Source of the DNA: Candidatus Bathyarchaeota archaeon
GTDB lineage: Archaea; Thermoproteota; Bathyarchaeia; Bathyarchaeales; Bathyarchaeaceae
DNA: 5,768 nt
Assembly (NCBI GenBank): GCA_020344715.1
Contig: CP070828.1
Span: forward strand, 608,629-614,396
Direction of reading: 5' to 3'
This document shows positions 5,119-5,768 of the stretch, piece after piece; the first letter of the stretch is position 1; each line of letters starts with the position of its first letter. The position numbers were made by a program, and so were the translations under genes. The notes below the pieces were generated by a model. That model was not told where the DNA came from, ran no database searches, and saw only the letters and a list, made by a program, of their open reading frames with translations.

Positions 5119-5768
5119 AGACTTGAAAAAGTATTTCCCAATTCAAAAGAGCTTCGTTGAAAGGCTTTTCACCCGGACAAGGGAGTTTGTCAAAGCAGTT
5201 GACGACATAGATTTCTCAGTGAAGAGAGGCGAAGTGTTTTCGCTGGCGGGTGAAAGCGGTTGTGGAAAAACCACGACGGGAAAACTTCTCGTACGGCTTC
5301 TTGAACCCACTGAAGGAGAAATATCCTTTGACGGTGAAGATATTACAAACCTCAAAGGCGAAGCACTCAGATTGCTCAGGAGAAAAATGCAGATCATATT
5401 TCAAGATCCCTACGCGTCGCTCAACCCCAGAATGAGAATAGGAAACGCTGTAGGTCATCCACTCGAAATCCATCATTTAGCCAAGGGCGCAGAAAAAAGA
5501 AGAAGAGTTTTGGAACTGCTGGAGAAGGTAGGCTTATCCCCGGCAGAGCAATTTGTCAACCTCTATCCGCATCAACTGAGTGGCGGACAACGGCAACGAG
5601 CAGCGCTGTCCAGATCGATCATAACCGATCCGGAGTTCGTGGTGGCGGATGAACCTGTTTCTATGATCGACGTGTCCCTGAGAACAACGCTCATCGATCT
5701 CATGTTGGATCTGCAGAAAGAACTGGGATTGACCTACCTCTTCATCACCCATGACCTAGCTGTTGCCA
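5096..5768 (+). CDS. dppF: Peptide/nickel ABC transporter ATP-binding protein DppF, 3' end beyond window
   Basis: Second ATPase, expected to pair with DppD. The frame runs open to the window edge, giving 224 codons of a protein that is usually about 320-330 residues. Motifs numbered from 5096 are Walker A GESGCGKTT (52-60), Q-loop Q103 in FQDPYASLNPR, signature LSGGQRQR (161-168), Walker B ending D185-E186 and H-loop H219 in FITHDLAV. The D-loop reads SMID rather than the common SALD. The C-terminal extension is missing only because the window ends. The start is uncertain. CTG 5096, behind AAGGAGG, gives MSAIVNVEDLKKYFPI, matching family N-termini. The usual-codon alternatives are GTG 5021 (preceded by AGGTGA) or GTG 5012, which would add 25-28 residues lacking family resemblance and deepen the overlap with dppD to about 100 nt. 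Confidence 0.93.
   Translation, partial: MSAIVNVEDLKKYFPIQKSFVERLFTRTREFVKAVDDIDFSVKRGEVFSLAGESGCGKTTTGKLLVRLLEPTEGEISFDGEDITNLKGEALRLLRRKMQIIFQDPYASLNPRMRIGNAVGHPLEIHHLAKGAEKRRRVLELLEKVGLSPAEQFVNLYPHQLSGGQRQRAALSRSIITDPEFVVADEPVSMIDVSLRTTLIDLMLDLQKELGLTYLFITHDLAVA

Noticed and set aside
184..5752. Open frames on the minus strand, for example 1600-1884, 3122-3520 and 3845-4159
   Set aside because: All lie opposite well-supported genes, have no ribosome sites that stand out and give proteins with no recognisable motif. They are shadows of the coding frames.

Overview
The window holds one complete and canonical gene set for an ABC importer of the peptide/nickel (Dpp/Opp) family. In order on the + strand it has a substrate-binding protein, the permeases DppB and DppC, the ATPase DppD and the ATPase DppF, which is cut off by the window end. 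Both strands were read. I found no RNA gene, CRISPR array, insertion sequence or unfamiliar coding system, so any novelty lies in how this transporter is anchored, started and controlled.

The organism is most likely an archaeon of moderate GC content, but I cannot name a lineage with confidence. The reasons are: (1) the binding protein starts with a short basic leader ending RKA, followed by VSTT and a long Ile/Val helix, which resembles archaeal class III (type IV pilin-like) signal sequences rather than a bacterial lipoprotein signal; (2) an AT-rich TATA-like element lies about 30 bp before the first possible start, with no convincing -35/-10 pair; (3) ribosome binding sites match GGAGGTGATC; (4) a bare T-run without a hairpin follows the first gene; (5) AGA/AGG arginine and ATA isoleucine codons are common.

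Layout: 1-189 is a regulatory region with a TATA-like box inside a perfect 7-bp inverted repeat, a 9-bp direct repeat and a possible divergent TATA box near the left edge. 226-1920 encodes the binding protein. 1921-1989 is a pyrimidine-rich spacer with a T7 run, a plausible partial terminator. 1990-3222 is dppB, 3234-4124 dppC, 4135-5118 dppD and 5096 to the window end dppF. The last four genes are tightly packed (gaps of 11 and 10 nt, then a 23-nt overlap).

The binding protein would catch a peptide or similar ligand outside the membrane and deliver it to the DppB-DppC pore, with transport powered by the DppD-DppF ATPase pair. The preferred start codons along the operon run ATG, GTG, TTG, TTG, CTG. 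Together with the T-run after the first gene, this suggests that the binding protein is made in excess over the membrane and ATPase parts. DppB carries an insertion of about 80 residues with two extra predicted membrane helices, and DppD keeps four C-terminal cysteines of the kind that bind a [4Fe-4S] cluster.
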